From: Oscillospiraceae bacterium NTUH-002-81 | GTDB lineage: Bacteria > Bacillota > Clostridia > Lachnospirales > Lachnospiraceae | DNA: 64,000 nt | NCBI GenBank assembly: GCA_032620915.1 | Contig: CP136052.1 | Location: 3,418,001 to 3,482,000, forward strand | Direction: 5' to 3' | Part shown: positions 16,500 through 25,504 of the stretch, piece by piece | How the letters are laid out: each line of letters begins with the position of its first letter | Position numbering within the stretch: position 1 is the stretch's first letter | Made by a program: the position numbers and the translations under genes | The notes under the pieces: generated by a model | What the model saw: the letters and a program-made list of their open reading frames with translations, nothing else | Told to the model about the DNA's origin: nothing | Database searches by the model: none

Positions 16500-17675
16500 A
16501 TGACCATGTACTTTGTTGGAATCGATATTTCCAAGTACAAGCACGACTGTTGCATCATATCAGCAGCCAACCAGAAAGTTGTTTCAAAGTTTACTTTCAA
16601 AAATGATAAGTCCGGTTTTGAACAACTAAATCTTATCTTAAATTCACTCTCCACTCCTGAGGATATAAAAATAGGGTTTGAATCAACTGCCCATTATGCC
16701 CTCAATCTTGAACTCTTCCTTGAAAATGCCAACCACAGCTTCATGGAAATTAATCCAGTTTTAATCAAGGATTTCAAGAAGTCTCAGACTCTCCGACGCA
16801 CCAAAACCGATTCTATCGACTGCGAGTTAATAGCCCGTTGGTTAATGACTGTTGAATACAAACCCCATTCAAAAGGATTTTACCACGCTTATTCCTTAAA
16901 GTCATTAACTCGTTTACGGGACAGGCTGGTTCGCCAGCGTTCTTTTTATCTTGTTAAAATTACAAACGTTCTTGACCACACCTTTCCAGAGTTCAAACCG
17001 TTCTTCCATGAGCGTTTATCTAAAACTGCCTTATACCTCCTTGAAAACTACGGCTCCGCTGAAAAGATAGCAAGAATGAATTCCGCATCCTATGAGAAAC
17101 TTCGATCCATTTCCAGAGGAAAATTTTCTCCCCAGCAGTTTATTCGCTTGAAAGAACTTGCCGCTAATACAGTCGGTGTAAACAACTCTATCTTCGATGT
17201 AGAACTTAATAGTCTGCTGACCTTATACAAGTCCCTTGTAGATGAAATCAAAACATTAGAAAGCGAAATCAACAGACTGGTAGATGAAGTGCATCCACAC
17301 TATATGTCCATTCCAGGTATCGGTCCTATATCCGCTGCTATCATTTACGCTGAATATGGTGATATTTCAAACTTCTCCAGTCCTAACCAGATGCTTGCTT
17401 TTGCCGGAATAGAACCCAGCGTACATGAGTCAGGAACTGAAGCATATAATGGCAAGATGGTAAAACACGGTTCCTCACAGCTACGATATGTGCTTATCAA
17501 CTGCTGTCTGCCGTTGATACGGTTTGATGTGACATTTGCTACATACTATGCCAGAAAACGTTCAGAGAACAAGCCTCACCGGGTTGCTATCACTCATGTA
17601 GCTAAGAAGCTTGTCAGAGTCATCTATGCATTGGAGAGTCAAGATATCGACTTTGACCCAAAGAAACTTCGATGA
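16500..17675 (+). CDS. IS110-family transposase (DEDD recombinase)
   Basis: The protein has 391 residues and starts at ATG 16500 after AAGGAGG. The N-terminal RuvC-like domain begins MTMYFVGIDISKYKHDCCII and includes the acidic TDSIDCELIARWL segment. The C-terminal domain has the helix-hairpin-helix motif SIPGIGPISAAIIYAEYGDI and the conserved GKMVKHGSSQLRY segment that carries the catalytic serine. All key regions are present, so the enzyme is probably active. It works with a bridge RNA to choose sites. It has inserted in the mobilization operon in the orientation opposite to ICE-1. Confidence 0.92.
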   Translation: MTMYFVGIDISKYKHDCCIISAANQKVVSKFTFKNDKSGFEQLNLILNSLSTPEDIKIGFESTAHYALNLELFLENANHSFMEINPVLIKDFKKSQTLRRTKTDSIDCELIARWLMTVEYKPHSKGFYHAYSLKSLTRLRDRLVRQRSFYLVKITNVLDHTFPEFKPFFHERLSKTALYLLENYGSAEKIARMNSASYEKLRSISRGKFSPQQFIRLKELAANTVGVNNSIFDVELNSLLTLYKSLVDEIKTLESEINRLVDEVHPHYMSIPGIGPISAAIIYAEYGDISNFSSPNQMLAFAGIEPSVHESGTEAYNGKMVKHGSSQLRYVLINCCLPLIRFDVTFATYYARKRSENKPHRVAITHVAKKLVRVIYALESQDIDFDPKKLR

Positions 17676-17803
17676 GCTCATGTTCATAAGTTAACACCCT
17701 CCATCTGAAATACGCTATTTTCAGATGGTTTATTAAGGTTACCCTTTTTTATAAACCATAAAATTCCAAAAAAACACTTGACTGTTTATAGTTTGTCACC
17801 TCC

Positions 17804-18388
17804 TTATCTATCGCCACGGTCAGGCTGCCTGCGCTGGGGAGCCGGAGCCTCCGAGCCGCGATCTGCCTCCGCCAACTTTGCCGCGTTTTTCATCTGCTCG
17901 GCAATCGGACGGGGCCTGTCGGGATTATCAGGCGCAGGACGCAGCTCATAGTCGGATGCCTGTTTTTCTGTCAGGGGGCGGGTATAGGTAAGATAACCCC
18001 AAGCCAAGAACGAGCCATTTTCCACCAGGACGCGCTGATCGTAATTGAAAATTTCATCCGGCTTGTTATAGGGCGGCTTCGGGAATGTCCCGATGTCCAC
18101 AGGCCGCTGGGTCGAATAATACTTGTAAAGACCGGGAGCCTCGGTCTGCCTGATCCCCACGTTATAAATACGCTGATAGTCCTGCACCCGGTCTGCAAAA
18201 TCCTGCTCCATCGCGGCACGGTCATTTCCATAGTGACCCCATTCGTACTGCCGCTGGCCGTCCTTGTCATCATAGCAGGCCCATGTGACATAGCGGGATG
18301 GCGCGGTGGGATGTTCGCCCAATGCAAATCCTCGTCCATTTTCCAGCATGACCGCCTTCAAAATGGAGTAGCCTTGATTTTTGTCCAT
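17804..18388 (-). CDS. ICE-1 conserved protein of unknown function
   Basis: This 194-residue soluble protein starts MDKNQGYSILKAVMLENGRG. It has the aromatic-rich segments RYVTWACYDDKDGQRQYEWG and YQRIYNVGIRQTEAPGLYKY, and a low-complexity, charged tail (RGSEAPAPQRRQPDRGDR). I do not recognise a catalytic motif. The gene lies 13 bp after the next ICE gene in the same direction, and the IS110 sits just beyond its stop. A role in transfer or maintenance of the element is likely only from context. Confidence 0.6.
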   Translation of the reverse strand: MDKNQGYSILKAVMLENGRGFALGEHPTAPSRYVTWACYDDKDGQRQYEWGHYGNDRAAMEQDFADRVQDYQRIYNVGIRQTEAPGLYKYYSTQRPVDIGTFPKPPYNKPDEIFNYDQRVLVENGSFLAWGYLTYTRPLTEKQASDYELRPAPDNPDRPRPIAEQMKNAAKLAEADRGSEAPAPQRRQPDRGDR

Positions 18389-18401
18389 AGTACACCTCCC
18401 A

Positions 18402-19361
18402 TCATCGAGACATTTCTTTGTTTTCTCTTTTCACAAACGGCTGGAGCTGATAGGGGCTTGTACCGTCCTCGGGCCGCAGAAAGTCTATCCGGGCCGCAGC
18501 ACGGATGGCGTTCTGGTTGAGCTGCCGCTGCCATGCCCCTTGGCTGGGAGCCCACTTAAAGCCGTTGTTTTTCAGTTCCTGCCGCTGATCGGCATCGGGC
18601 TTTTCCTCGAAAATAAGCTGCAAACGGTTTTCAGCCTCGTTGATTTTGGCCTCACCTCCGGGGAATGTCCAGCCAGCAAACTCGGAGCGGCTGCTCAGTT
18701 CCTCAATGCGCTGGCGTACACGGCGGATGTTGGCGTTGTTGTTGGAAAGCAGATAGGCGGGGTACGGCTTGCTTTTGTCCAAGTGCCATGACTGCGCCAT
18801 ATCTGCTTTGAGCTTTTCTGTCTGCTCCGGTGTAAGCTCCGGGCAGCCGTCCAGTGTTTTGTGTTTCCGAAAATACGCATTGACCGCCTTCATGGTGGCT
18901 TGCTGGGACTCCAGCCCCTCCAGCTTTTTTGTCAGTTTTTCCACGGCCAGATCATCGTCTGCGCTGATCCCACCCATACCAACAGAGCGGATTTTATCAA
19001 GCAGCTTTGAAATCTCCGCATACTCTCCATAGTTGCGATCCCGGGCGGCGTTCTGCTTGTGCTTTTTTGTCACAGGGAAATTGCCGCCCCCGGAGATCAG
19101 AATAGAGGGCACCCGGGCATCAATCACATTGCGTTCATTCAGATTTTTCGCAAGTTTCCGGGCATAGCGATCCACCAGCGCGTCAATCTTATCATGGTAC
19201 ATTGGATCGACACGGGCTTTCTGGCGTTCCGCCGCTGCATACGCTTCATCGACCATTGCCCGGTAGCCCGCCGTAGCGGAGCCCGGCTGATAGTCGGAAA
19301 AGCTGTTCATATCTTTTGCCCGCTTTGCGGCTTCTTCGTTGATCGGATAATATTTCGGCAT
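18402..19361 (-). CDS. ICE-1 conserved protein of unknown function (DUF3560-like neighbourhood)
   Basis: The protein has 319 residues and starts at ATG 19361 (MPKYYPINEEAAKRAKDMNS) after GGAGA. The middle part is helical, and a GYRAMVDEAYAAAERQKARV segment is followed by VDPMYHDKIDALVDRYARKL. A KQNAARDRNYGEYAEI motif precedes a C-terminal region ending NGFKWAPSQGAWQRQLNQNA, which resembles the end of proteins often found beside antirestriction or DUF3560 proteins in Clostridia ICEs. No enzyme motif is evident. A palindrome copy is 27 bp upstream. Confidence 0.6.
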   Translation of the reverse strand: MPKYYPINEEAAKRAKDMNSFSDYQPGSATAGYRAMVDEAYAAAERQKARVDPMYHDKIDALVDRYARKLAKNLNERNVIDARVPSILISGGGNFPVTKKHKQNAARDRNYGEYAEISKLLDKIRSVGMGGISADDDLAVEKLTKKLEGLESQQATMKAVNAYFRKHKTLDGCPELTPEQTEKLKADMAQSWHLDKSKPYPAYLLSNNNANIRRVRQRIEELSSRSEFAGWTFPGGEAKINEAENRLQLIFEEKPDADQRQELKNNGFKWAPSQGAWQRQLNQNAIRAAARIDFLRPEDGTSPYQLQPFVKRENKEMSR

Positions 19362-19387
19362 AGTATCTCCTTCCACAAAAGCCAGAA

Positions 19388-19410
19388 CTTTGGGACAAAT
19401 TGTCCCAAAG
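19388..19410. repeat. Dispersed palindrome, copy 6
   Basis: A perfect palindrome with arms CTTTGGGACA and TGTCCCAAAG around AAT. It lies 27 bp upstream of the start at 19361. Confidence 0.9.
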
Positions 19411-19540
19411 CCCCGGCAGTTAAAATGTTGACAGCATCTCACGGAAACAGGGCCAGACGTAGAAACATACGCCTCCCGCAGAAAAGGGCCTTAAAAAGCC
19501 TTGTCACAAGCGGGTTTTGGGTGTCCTAATTGTCAACACA

Positions 19541-19894
19541 TCAGCCCCGCTTTTTTCGCATATATTCCCGCTGCTGTCTGCGGTGTGCCACCTTTGCACA
19601 GGCCGCCGAACAATAGGTTTGCCGTCCATCAGGAGCCACGGCTCTGCCACATACCGGGCAAGTCTTGAAATCCGGCCTTGGCCCCTCTGTCAGCAGCGCA
19701 GCCTCCAGCGCCGGATCAAGGGGCAGAACTGCCTCGCGGAAGTAGCGGCAATAAGCCCCCGTCCAGCATTTCCCAAACATATAGCACTCGCAATCCAGCG
19801 GCAGGCAGCCGCAGTCCCGGTCATAGTTGGCACACCATTTTGACACCAGCCTGCGGATTGCCGCTTTTTCTGTCCGGGTCAGTTCTCGGCCCAC
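19541..19894 (-). CDS. Cysteine-rich VLP-domain protein
   Basis: The protein has 117 residues and starts at GTG 19894, preceded by GGGAGGTGATGCT. It contains many cysteines: CANYDRDCGCLPLDCECYMF, then CWTGAYCRYF, then two zinc-ribbon pairs CPVCGRAV and YCSAACAKVAHRRQQ. This is the layout of the 'cysteine-rich VLP' proteins that recur in Firmicute ICEs. It probably binds zinc; its role in the element is unknown. It overlaps closely with the small cysteine protein gene upstream. Confidence 0.75.
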   Translation of the reverse strand: MGRELTRTEKAAIRRLVSKWCANYDRDCGCLPLDCECYMFGKCWTGAYCRYFREAVLPLDPALEAALLTEGPRPDFKTCPVCGRAVAPDGRQTYCSAACAKVAHRRQQREYMRKKRG

Positions 19895-19898
19895 AGCA

Positions 19899-20042
19899 TC
19901 ACCTCCCGTTGCCCGGTGGTTTGAGCTGCTCCCGGTAGCAGAACACGCAGCCAATCCCGCGCCAGTAAGGGCAGCCGTCACAACGGGAGCCCTTCGGCGG
20001 CAGGCTTGGCGGCACACCCTTGAAGTAGCTTTTTTCTTTCAT
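19899..20042 (-). CDS. Small cysteine-rich protein
   Basis: A 47-residue frame starts at ATG 20042 after GAGGG: MKEKSYFKGVPPSLPPKGSR, then CDGCPYWRGIGCVFCYRE. The two CxxC pairs suggest a single zinc site. It lies between the DUF4366 gene and the VLP gene, 4 bp before the latter's GTG. Its tight spacing and good ribosome site argue that it is real. Confidence 0.55.
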   Translation of the reverse strand: MKEKSYFKGVPPSLPPKGSRCDGCPYWRGIGCVFCYREQLKPPGNGR

Positions 20043-20071
20043 AAATCCCTCATAGGGGTTATTTGTAAATC

Positions 20072-20821
20072 TCATTCATTATCCTCGCTTTCGGTATCGT
20101 CCTCGCCCCAAGGCGGCCCATCGTCCTCGGGATCGTCATAATCAGCCAGTTCCTCACTGTAATCCTCTTCGGGTACAGCAGCTTTTTCATGCTTCGGGCG
20201 GTAGATTTTGAAGTACCAGCCTGCACCGCCGCCCAGAACAGCCACTGCCAAAATCAGCAGAAGCGTCCCGGTATTACTTTTCTGCTGGGGCTCGGGTTCC
20301 GGCTCCTCCGCAGGTTCCGTCACCGGAGCGGGTTTGGGAGCTGTGCCAGCACACTCGGTCATGTTGACCGCGCAGACCTCGCAATCCGTATGGATGGCTC
20401 CGGGCGCACATTTTTCTGTGCAGGAGCAGGCCGGAAGTTCTCCGCCAGCGGCCTCCAGTGCCGCCAGCAGATCGGCTTCATCTACCATGTTCAAAAAGTA
20501 GGTGTGATACTGTTCGCCGTCCTCGTCCACAGGCTTGTCATAGTCAATGACAATGTAAAAGGTGTTGCCGCCGCTGGTTTCCACCGTGATGAACTGTTTG
20601 TTGGTTGCGGCATCGTAGAGCAGATCGCGGGTCACAAGGTTTCCATCCTCCGAAAAGCCCTCGCCCGGGGTAATGGTAGGCGCTGGCTCCGGGGCCGGAG
20701 TTTCTTCCACAACAGGCGGTTCCTCATTCCCGCCGTCCGAATAGGCATAGGCCGGGATTGCAAAGCCGCATAAAAGAACGGCGGAGCAAAGCCCCGCCGC
20801 CAACATACGAAAATGTTTCAT
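20072..20821 (-). CDS. DUF4366 family conjugation-associated surface protein
   Basis: The protein has 249 residues. An N-terminal signal peptide (LAAGLCSAVLLCGFAIPAYA) is followed by a Pro/Glu-rich stretch. The extracellular domain includes TRDLLYDAATNKQFITVETS and a cluster of cysteines (CSCTEKC ... CEVCAVNMTEC). One membrane helix (about residues 190-208, TLLLILAVAVLGGGAGWYF) and an acidic cytoplasmic tail complete it. This is the DUF4366 pattern in Tn1549-like transfer modules, where it follows the NlpC/P60 and DUF4315 genes. It is likely part of the envelope-spanning channel or surface contact. Confidence 0.8.
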   Translation of the reverse strand: MKHFRMLAAGLCSAVLLCGFAIPAYAYSDGGNEEPPVVEETPAPEPAPTITPGEGFSEDGNLVTRDLLYDAATNKQFITVETSGGNTFYIVIDYDKPVDEDGEQYHTYFLNMVDEADLLAALEAAGGELPACSCTEKCAPGAIHTDCEVCAVNMTECAGTAPKPAPVTEPAEEPEPEPQQKSNTGTLLLILAVAVLGGGAGWYFKIYRPKHEKAAVPEEDYSEELADYDDPEDDGPPWGEDDTESEDNE

Positions 20822-20823
20822 AT

Positions 20824-21078
20824 TCAGTTTTCCTCCTTCTTTTCTTCTTCGGACTTCGGGACACTTTGTCCCAAAGTGCCGCCGTCCTTCAGCTTCTCAA
20901 ACAGCAGCGGGAGCTCCGTAAGGGAAATGCTCATGCCGCGCACAATGTCCACGATCTCGCTGTTTTCTGCCTCCAGCTTTTTCTGTTCCAGTTCCTTGAG
21001 CCGGGCCTGCTGTTCACTGATTTTAGCCTTGACCTTATCAATCTCGGCCTGAATTTTCATGCTTTTGGTAGTTGCCAT
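20824..21078 (-). CDS. DUF4315 family protein
   Basis: This 84-residue coiled-coil protein starts at ATG 21078: MATTKSMKIQAEIDKVKAKI, then EQQARLKELEQKKLEAENSE and DIVRGMSISLTELPLLFEKL. It matches the DUF4315 proteins that sit between NlpC/P60 and DUF4366 in ICEs. Its C-terminal tail (GQSVPKSEEEKKEEN) is encoded by a copy of the 23-bp palindrome, so the repeat has become coding sequence here. The function is not known. Confidence 0.75.
   Translation of the reverse strand: MATTKSMKIQAEIDKVKAKISEQQARLKELEQKKLEAENSEIVDIVRGMSISLTELPLLFEKLKDGGTLGQSVPKSEEEKKEEN
20854..20876. repeat. Dispersed palindrome, copy 7
   Basis: CTTCGGGACA and TGTCCCAAAG around CTT. It is inside the end of the DUF4315 gene and 33 bp upstream of the DUF4366 start. 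Confidence 0.85.
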
Positions 21079-21092
21079 TTCAAAACCTCCTG

Positions 21093-22811
21093 TCACGGTA
21101 AACGCCCGTAGGCGTAAAAATGAGATTGCCAGTAGCTTGTATTCAAGTTTGCGTAGCCGATGGGATCTCCGCAATGCAGCATTTTCCCGTCACCGACATA
21201 AATCCCGCAATGGCTCACACCCGGCGTGTCATAGGTGCCTTTGAAGAACACCAGATCACCGGGTTTTGGAGAACTGGTCGGCGTACAGATGTTATAGAGT
21301 CCCTGGGCTCCCAGCCTGCCCACATTCCAGCCGGAGTGATTGATAACCCACGAAACGTACCCCGAGCAATCAAAGGAAGTGGCGGGAGAACTGCCGCCCC
21401 ACACATAGGGATAGCCGATATATTTCTGCGCCTCGGCAAGCATCGCGGCAAAGGTTTCATCGTCCAGATATTCTCCGGGCACTTCGTAATCACCGGGTTT
21501 CCCGGTAATGTACTTGTTCACATAGGGAGAATCCGGAAACAGGTCAGGACGGTTTCCCAGCGTTGCCATATAGATGGCATACCGGGAAAGCTGATCCTCG
21601 CCCATAACGTACACAGGTACATGGGACAAATCAAAGTTTTCCAACGTGACCGTACAGATGTAATAATCGTAAGGCACCTGATAGGTGTCCGTATGGGAGT
21701 TGCCGTCCTCGTCCGTCCATGTGTCGGTTTCCGTGCGATACCGGGTTTCCACCACCACATCCTCGGTCAAAATGTACTGGCGGTCAAAGAGCATTTGCAG
21801 CGTTCCCTGTACCTCGCCTATTGTCCATTGTCCCTCATGGAGCGCACACAAAAGAGAAAGCAGCACATAGGGATCATGTTCGATTTCGTCCAGATCGAAG
21901 TGGTATTCGTCATAGTCATGGGTGCTTTCATAGGTGTCCAGATAATGCTGTAAATCATCTTCCAACGCACAATAGGCGGCTTCGGCGGCCAGCATATCAC
22001 GATCCTCGCAAGGATAGGTGCTGGCTCCTAATGCACTGGCCCCGGCGTTCCCCAGCATAAGCATGGTAGAGGAACAGGACTGCATAGCAAACAGGAGTAA
22101 CACACAGAGCACCGCAATCACGGCACCTGCGGGATGACTTTTGACAAATTCCACTGCCCGGGCAGTCAGGCGTTCTGTGGCTGTGGCAGTTTTCCCAGCC
22201 GCAGCCGCGCTCTGCTTTGCAGCCTCCTTTGCCTGCTTGCGGTATTGCCTGCGGAGCCGTTGCTTCTGCCAGTAGCGGGTAAGGGCATTTTTCGTCAGCT
22301 CCGGGTGCTCCTGTGCGGCGGTGTGAAAATGGTAGTCCGCCGTGTACTTGGTATAGCGGGCCTCCGCCTTGCGTACCACTTTTGCCGGATGTTCCCGGAC
22401 TTTACGGCGCACAAAGCGAGAGCTATGCCGTAGCGCGGTTTCTCCCACAAGCTCAGAACGGTGTGCGCCTTCCGTGCCGACATTTTCCTGTTCCACTTCA
22501 AAAATCTTGCCATGCACGAAGCTGTGAACGGAACCGCTGGCAACACGGCCTATGCGTTTTACCGGGCCGGCCTTTTTCGGCGGCTTTTGCTTTGCCAGCT
22601 TCTCCCGGGCCTGTTCCAGTTTTTCGCCTTGGGACTCCATGTGGAGCTTTGCCGCCGCAGCCTGTTCCTGCTGGCTCTTTTTGCGGAACTTGGACTTCGG
22701 GACACTTTGTCCCGAAGTGTCGGAAGCCTCCGGCCCGGGCTGTTCCCCGTCAGGGGCGTGGGCGGTCTGCGACCAAGCCCCCTCCTTGGTCTTATTCGTT
22801 TTTCGTTTCAT
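21093..22811 (-). CDS. NlpC/P60 cell-wall hydrolase of the conjugation machinery
   Basis: The protein has 572 residues. The N-terminal 200 are cytoplasmic, basic and coiled. One membrane helix lies at about residues 230-248 (GAVIAVLCVLLLFAMQSC). The last 120 residues are an NlpC/P60 peptidase: YPYVWGGSSPATSFDCSGYV carries the catalytic cysteine and VSHCGIYVGDGKMLHCG the histidine. It should open peptidoglycan for the transfer channel, like VirB1-type proteins. A perfect palindrome copy lies in frame near residue 35 (GQSVPKSK). Its start overlaps the last codons of the VirB4 gene. Confidence 0.85.
   Translation of the reverse strand: MKRKTNKTKEGAWSQTAHAPDGEQPGPEASDTSGQSVPKSKFRKKSQQEQAAAAKLHMESQGEKLEQAREKLAKQKPPKKAGPVKRIGRVASGSVHSFVHGKIFEVEQENVGTEGAHRSELVGETALRHSSRFVRRKVREHPAKVVRKAEARYTKYTADYHFHTAAQEHPELTKNALTRYWQKQRLRRQYRKQAKEAAKQSAAAAGKTATATERLTARAVEFVKSHPAGAVIAVLCVLLLFAMQSCSSTMLMLGNAGASALGASTYPCEDRDMLAAEAAYCALEDDLQHYLDTYESTHDYDEYHFDLDEIEHDPYVLLSLLCALHEGQWTIGEVQGTLQMLFDRQYILTEDVVVETRYRTETDTWTDEDGNSHTDTYQVPYDYYICTVTLENFDLSHVPVYVMGEDQLSRYAIYMATLGNRPDLFPDSPYVNKYITGKPGDYEVPGEYLDDETFAAMLAEAQKYIGYPYVWGGSSPATSFDCSGYVSWVINHSGWNVGRLGAQGLYNICTPTSSPKPGDLVFFKGTYDTPGVSHCGIYVGDGKMLHCGDPIGYANLNTSYWQSHFYAYGRLP
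22695..22717. repeat. Dispersed palindrome, copy 8
   Basis: A perfect palindrome, CTTCGGGACA and TGTCCCGAAG around CTT, fully inside the NlpC/P60 coding region. Confidence 0.9.
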
Positions 22812-23067
22812 TCTTCATATCCTCCGGGCGGGTAGTCAGCAGGTCATAGATTTCTCCGCGAGGGAACCGATCCACAAACGGGATGGTCACATTTCCATAG
22901 AACAACAGGCCCTCGCCGGAATTGCTGTGTGTGATATAGGAAAGCTGGTGCTCGGAAATACCGAGCTGTTTTGCCAGAATGGTACGGTCACTCTGCGCCT
23001 GCGAAAGCAGGATCATAAAATCCGTGTTATCCAGAATGTTCTCGATTTCCCGGCTGGCCAAAAGGTC
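22792..23067 (-). CDS. VirB4-like ATPase, 3' exon (after group II intron)
   Basis: The frame from GAC 23067 encodes DLLASREIENILDNTDFMIL followed by LSQAQSDRTILAKQLGISEH. This is the conserved C-terminal end of VirB4/TraE-type ATPases, and it follows directly on NVK of the 5' exon once the intron is removed. The two exons together have 2361 bases, a whole number of codons. The stop overlaps the start of the NlpC/P60 gene. Confidence 0.85.
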   Translation of the reverse strand, partial: DLLASREIENILDNTDFMILLSQAQSDRTILAKQLGISEHQLSYITHSNSGEGLLFYGNVTIPFVDRFPRGEIYDLLTTRPEDMKNETKNE

Positions 23068-25504
23068 GTAGGGTAGGGTAAAGGCGCCTTGCCGCCGTTG
23101 GCGGTAGGTTTCCTACACCCTCCCTCGGAACCGGACTTACTCCTCTCGAAGTATCCGGCTCCCCATTAGTAATTAACGTATTGATTAGTGTCTGTGTATT
23201 CTTTCATGGCACTTGCTACAAACAACAAGCGTTTTCCGCCGCTTCTTTTTCATCACGGTTTCCCAATCAGAATTACCCAATTCGTTTAAGTTCCGTATAA
23301 CGTGAACCTCATACAAATCGGCTTCTTTACACCCACATAGTTCACAAACTCTGGCATTGAGCCGTTGTCTAATAGTGGTTTTCCAGCTGAATTTCTTTCT
23401 CTGATAAATGATGTCACTCGCTTCGCCACGCTTACAATCTGCGATTTTAACAGGGCGAACACGTTTTGTTCCTGCTTTAGTTTCATAAGGGACAGACCAT
23501 GTTTTCCCGTCTTTATACTGGCGAATGATTTTGCGGATACTGGTTTTGTGCTTATTAGCAATCGTCTTTAAGCAACTGTACTCCATAAGATAGCAGAAGT
23601 AGTCCAGCGTGTGATAATCACAAGCCAGATTGTAATAGTTGCATAATCCTCTTGCTTCGGCATTGTACTGTTCCACAATCTCATAATCCGCAAGGTTGAG
23701 AAGTCCGGCTCGGTGTATCGGCTGAAACTCCCCGTTTTCCTTTTGGCGAATGACTTTCTTTGCAAACATGAATTTCTCAATCTTTTCCGTATGGGGAACA
23801 GACAGGGCAACTTTCATGTGCAGGGTACGGGATTTTCTCCACGTTCCGTTTTTCATTCTGTGACCTTTGACTTCCTGATTTCTGCGGACGCAAATATCAT
23901 ATCCAATGAAACGGACTTTTTCGGAGCTGTGCGTTATCAGCGTCTTTTCCTCGCTTAGAGTTAATTTCAGCTCTGTGCTTAGAAATTCAGCGATTTCGGC
24001 TTTCAAGTCCTCACATTCCGCTTTTGTGCCGCACACACCTGCCAGCCAATCGTCCGCATAACGGACAAAAGTGAACTTCTTGTTGTCGGCAGGTTTGCAG
24101 GGCAGATTTCTCATAGCTTCCTTCTGTGCCCTATGCTGGTCAATCAGTTCTTGTCTTGCCGCTTCATCAGCGGTATGGTCAATCCAATAAGACAGTCTTT
24201 TTAATTCTTTGCTTGCCGCATGATATTCCGGTGTCTGATATGCAGACCTCGGCTTATCAAAGCGTTCTGCGATTTCCCGAAACTTTTTGTCCAGCTCATT
24301 CAGATAGATATTTGCAAGTATTGGAGAACAGATACCACCCTGCGGGGAACCGCTGTAAGTGGCGTTGTATTTCCAATTCTCGATATACCCAGCTTTCAAA
24401 AACTGGCGAATGATGTTCAGAAAACGACTGTCCTTGATTTTCCTGCTCAAAATCTCAATCAATTTTTCGTGATTGATGTTATCAAAACAACCTTGTATAT
24501 CGCCCTCGATAAACCAGACCACGCCTGTGAAGTCAGAAGAAATCTGACGGAGTGCGGTATGACAGCTTTTACCCGGTCTGAAACCGTGGGAGTGGCTGTC
24601 AAAGACAGGTTCATAGATAGCTTCTAAAATCATTCTGACAACTTCTTGCAGGAGCTTGTCACGGAAAGACGGGATACCCAGCGGACGGAGCTTTCCGTTT
24701 TTCTTTGGAATATACTCACGCCTTACAGGATTGGCTTTGTAGGTTCCGTCCTTTAGTGACTGGATTAACTCTTTTACATAGAAGTCACTGAAACCGTCTG
24801 CGGTATCGTTGTCGATACCCTGTGCTGTTGCACCTTTGTTTGCATAAAGTTTCTGATAGGCGGCGTAGTAAATATCTTCACGAAGTAAGTATCTGTAAAG
24901 TCTTGTGAATACGCCGTCTTTGTGTTCGCTGGAACACTTTTCAATACGCTCTAAAATTTCAGATGTTGGTTTCATTGAGGTTTCTCCTCCCTTTCATTCT
25001 TACATTTTAGATGTTACTAACTGGCTCCCTTCGCCATGTAAGGGTCGTTATCCCTCTCGGACTACTATGGAGCCTCCGTTACCATATCCGGCAAATGAGC
25101 CAGACTTAGGCAATCCCCAGTTAGCACTGTGCATAGGTTAGTGAAGATTGTCGGATATGCTTTCGGTTCGTTGTGACGTGTTCTCACGCCTGTTTCATAA
25201 CGTGTTGGCAGTTGTCCCGCCGTGAAAGATGACGTGACAGCGTTATGACATGGGTTTCAGGACTTTTCCCACACCTGCAAAAAACAGGAACTGGAACCTT
25301 ACATTCGATAAACCCAATCTTATCCTCATATCTTCTTAACATTAGAAAACAGTCGCACCTAAGTCCTTTGGTGACTATTCCTTTTTCTGCCATGCGCTGT
25401 TCCCGTAAAGGATTTCTCCTTAGTCGGTAAGGCAGATTGTTTCGCACACTGCCGTGTGCGGCAGTACCTTAGACTGCTTTGCACAGCGCCCTATCTGGGC
25501 GCAC
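23068..25504 (-). mobile_element. Group II intron inserted in virB4 of ICE-1
   Basis: The boundaries come from the conserved host protein: exon text ...TQNVK, then the intron begins GTGCGCCCAGATAG (25504), fitting the GUGYG rule. It ends CCCTAC at 23068, before DLLAS. Length is 2437 bp. Domain V is the 34-base stretch 23161-23128 (GAGCCGGATAC ... GTCCGGTTC). It contains one reverse transcriptase/maturase gene. Splicing restores the VirB4 frame exactly. Confidence 0.9.
23185..24975 (-). CDS. ltrA: Group II intron reverse transcriptase/maturase with HNH endonuclease
   Basis: The protein has 596 residues: RT domain (NGKLRPLGIPSFRDKLLQEV, SGSPQGGICSPILANIYLNE, catalytic FVRYADDWLAG), then maturase domain X. 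A C-terminal HNH endonuclease has CELCGCKEADLYEVHVIRNL and VVCSKCHERIH. All motifs are present and the frame is intact, so it should support splicing and retrohoming. It is related to, but distinct from, the intron protein in the VirB6 genes. Confidence 0.92.
   Translation of the reverse strand: MKPTSEILERIEKCSSEHKDGVFTRLYRYLLREDIYYAAYQKLYANKGATAQGIDNDTADGFSDFYVKELIQSLKDGTYKANPVRREYIPKKNGKLRPLGIPSFRDKLLQEVVRMILEAIYEPVFDSHSHGFRPGKSCHTALRQISSDFTGVVWFIEGDIQGCFDNINHEKLIEILSRKIKDSRFLNIIRQFLKAGYIENWKYNATYSGSPQGGICSPILANIYLNELDKKFREIAERFDKPRSAYQTPEYHAASKELKRLSYWIDHTADEAARQELIDQHRAQKEAMRNLPCKPADNKKFTFVRYADDWLAGVCGTKAECEDLKAEIAEFLSTELKLTLSEEKTLITHSSEKVRFIGYDICVRRNQEVKGHRMKNGTWRKSRTLHMKVALSVPHTEKIEKFMFAKKVIRQKENGEFQPIHRAGLLNLADYEIVEQYNAEARGLCNYYNLACDYHTLDYFCYLMEYSCLKTIANKHKTSIRKIIRQYKDGKTWSVPYETKAGTKRVRPVKIADCKRGEASDIIYQRKKFSWKTTIRQRLNARVCELCGCKEADLYEVHVIRNLNELGNSDWETVMKKKRRKTLVVCSKCHERIHRH

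Larger units (their letters stand above)
16214..17785 (+). mobile_element. IS110-family insertion sequence
   Basis: The element is about 1.57 kb with one transposase gene, a 285-bp leader and a 110-bp tail, and no clear terminal inverted repeats, as usual for this family. Joining the flanks at about 16213 and 17785 rebuilds GGAGGTGACAAACTAT followed by ATGGAAAAG, a normal RBS-to-start arrangement. This supports the boundaries to within a few bases. Confidence 0.8.

Noticed and set aside
19425..19538. TGTTGACA and TGTCAACA, 8-bp inverted repeat over about 100 bases as a possible oriT
   Set aside because: Too short and too far apart, with no recognisable nick sequence nearby.
22285..22632. Long opposite-strand open frames over GC-rich genes
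   Set aside because: These are shadows of real genes with no ribosome sites or family motifs; the same holds for similar frames across the window.
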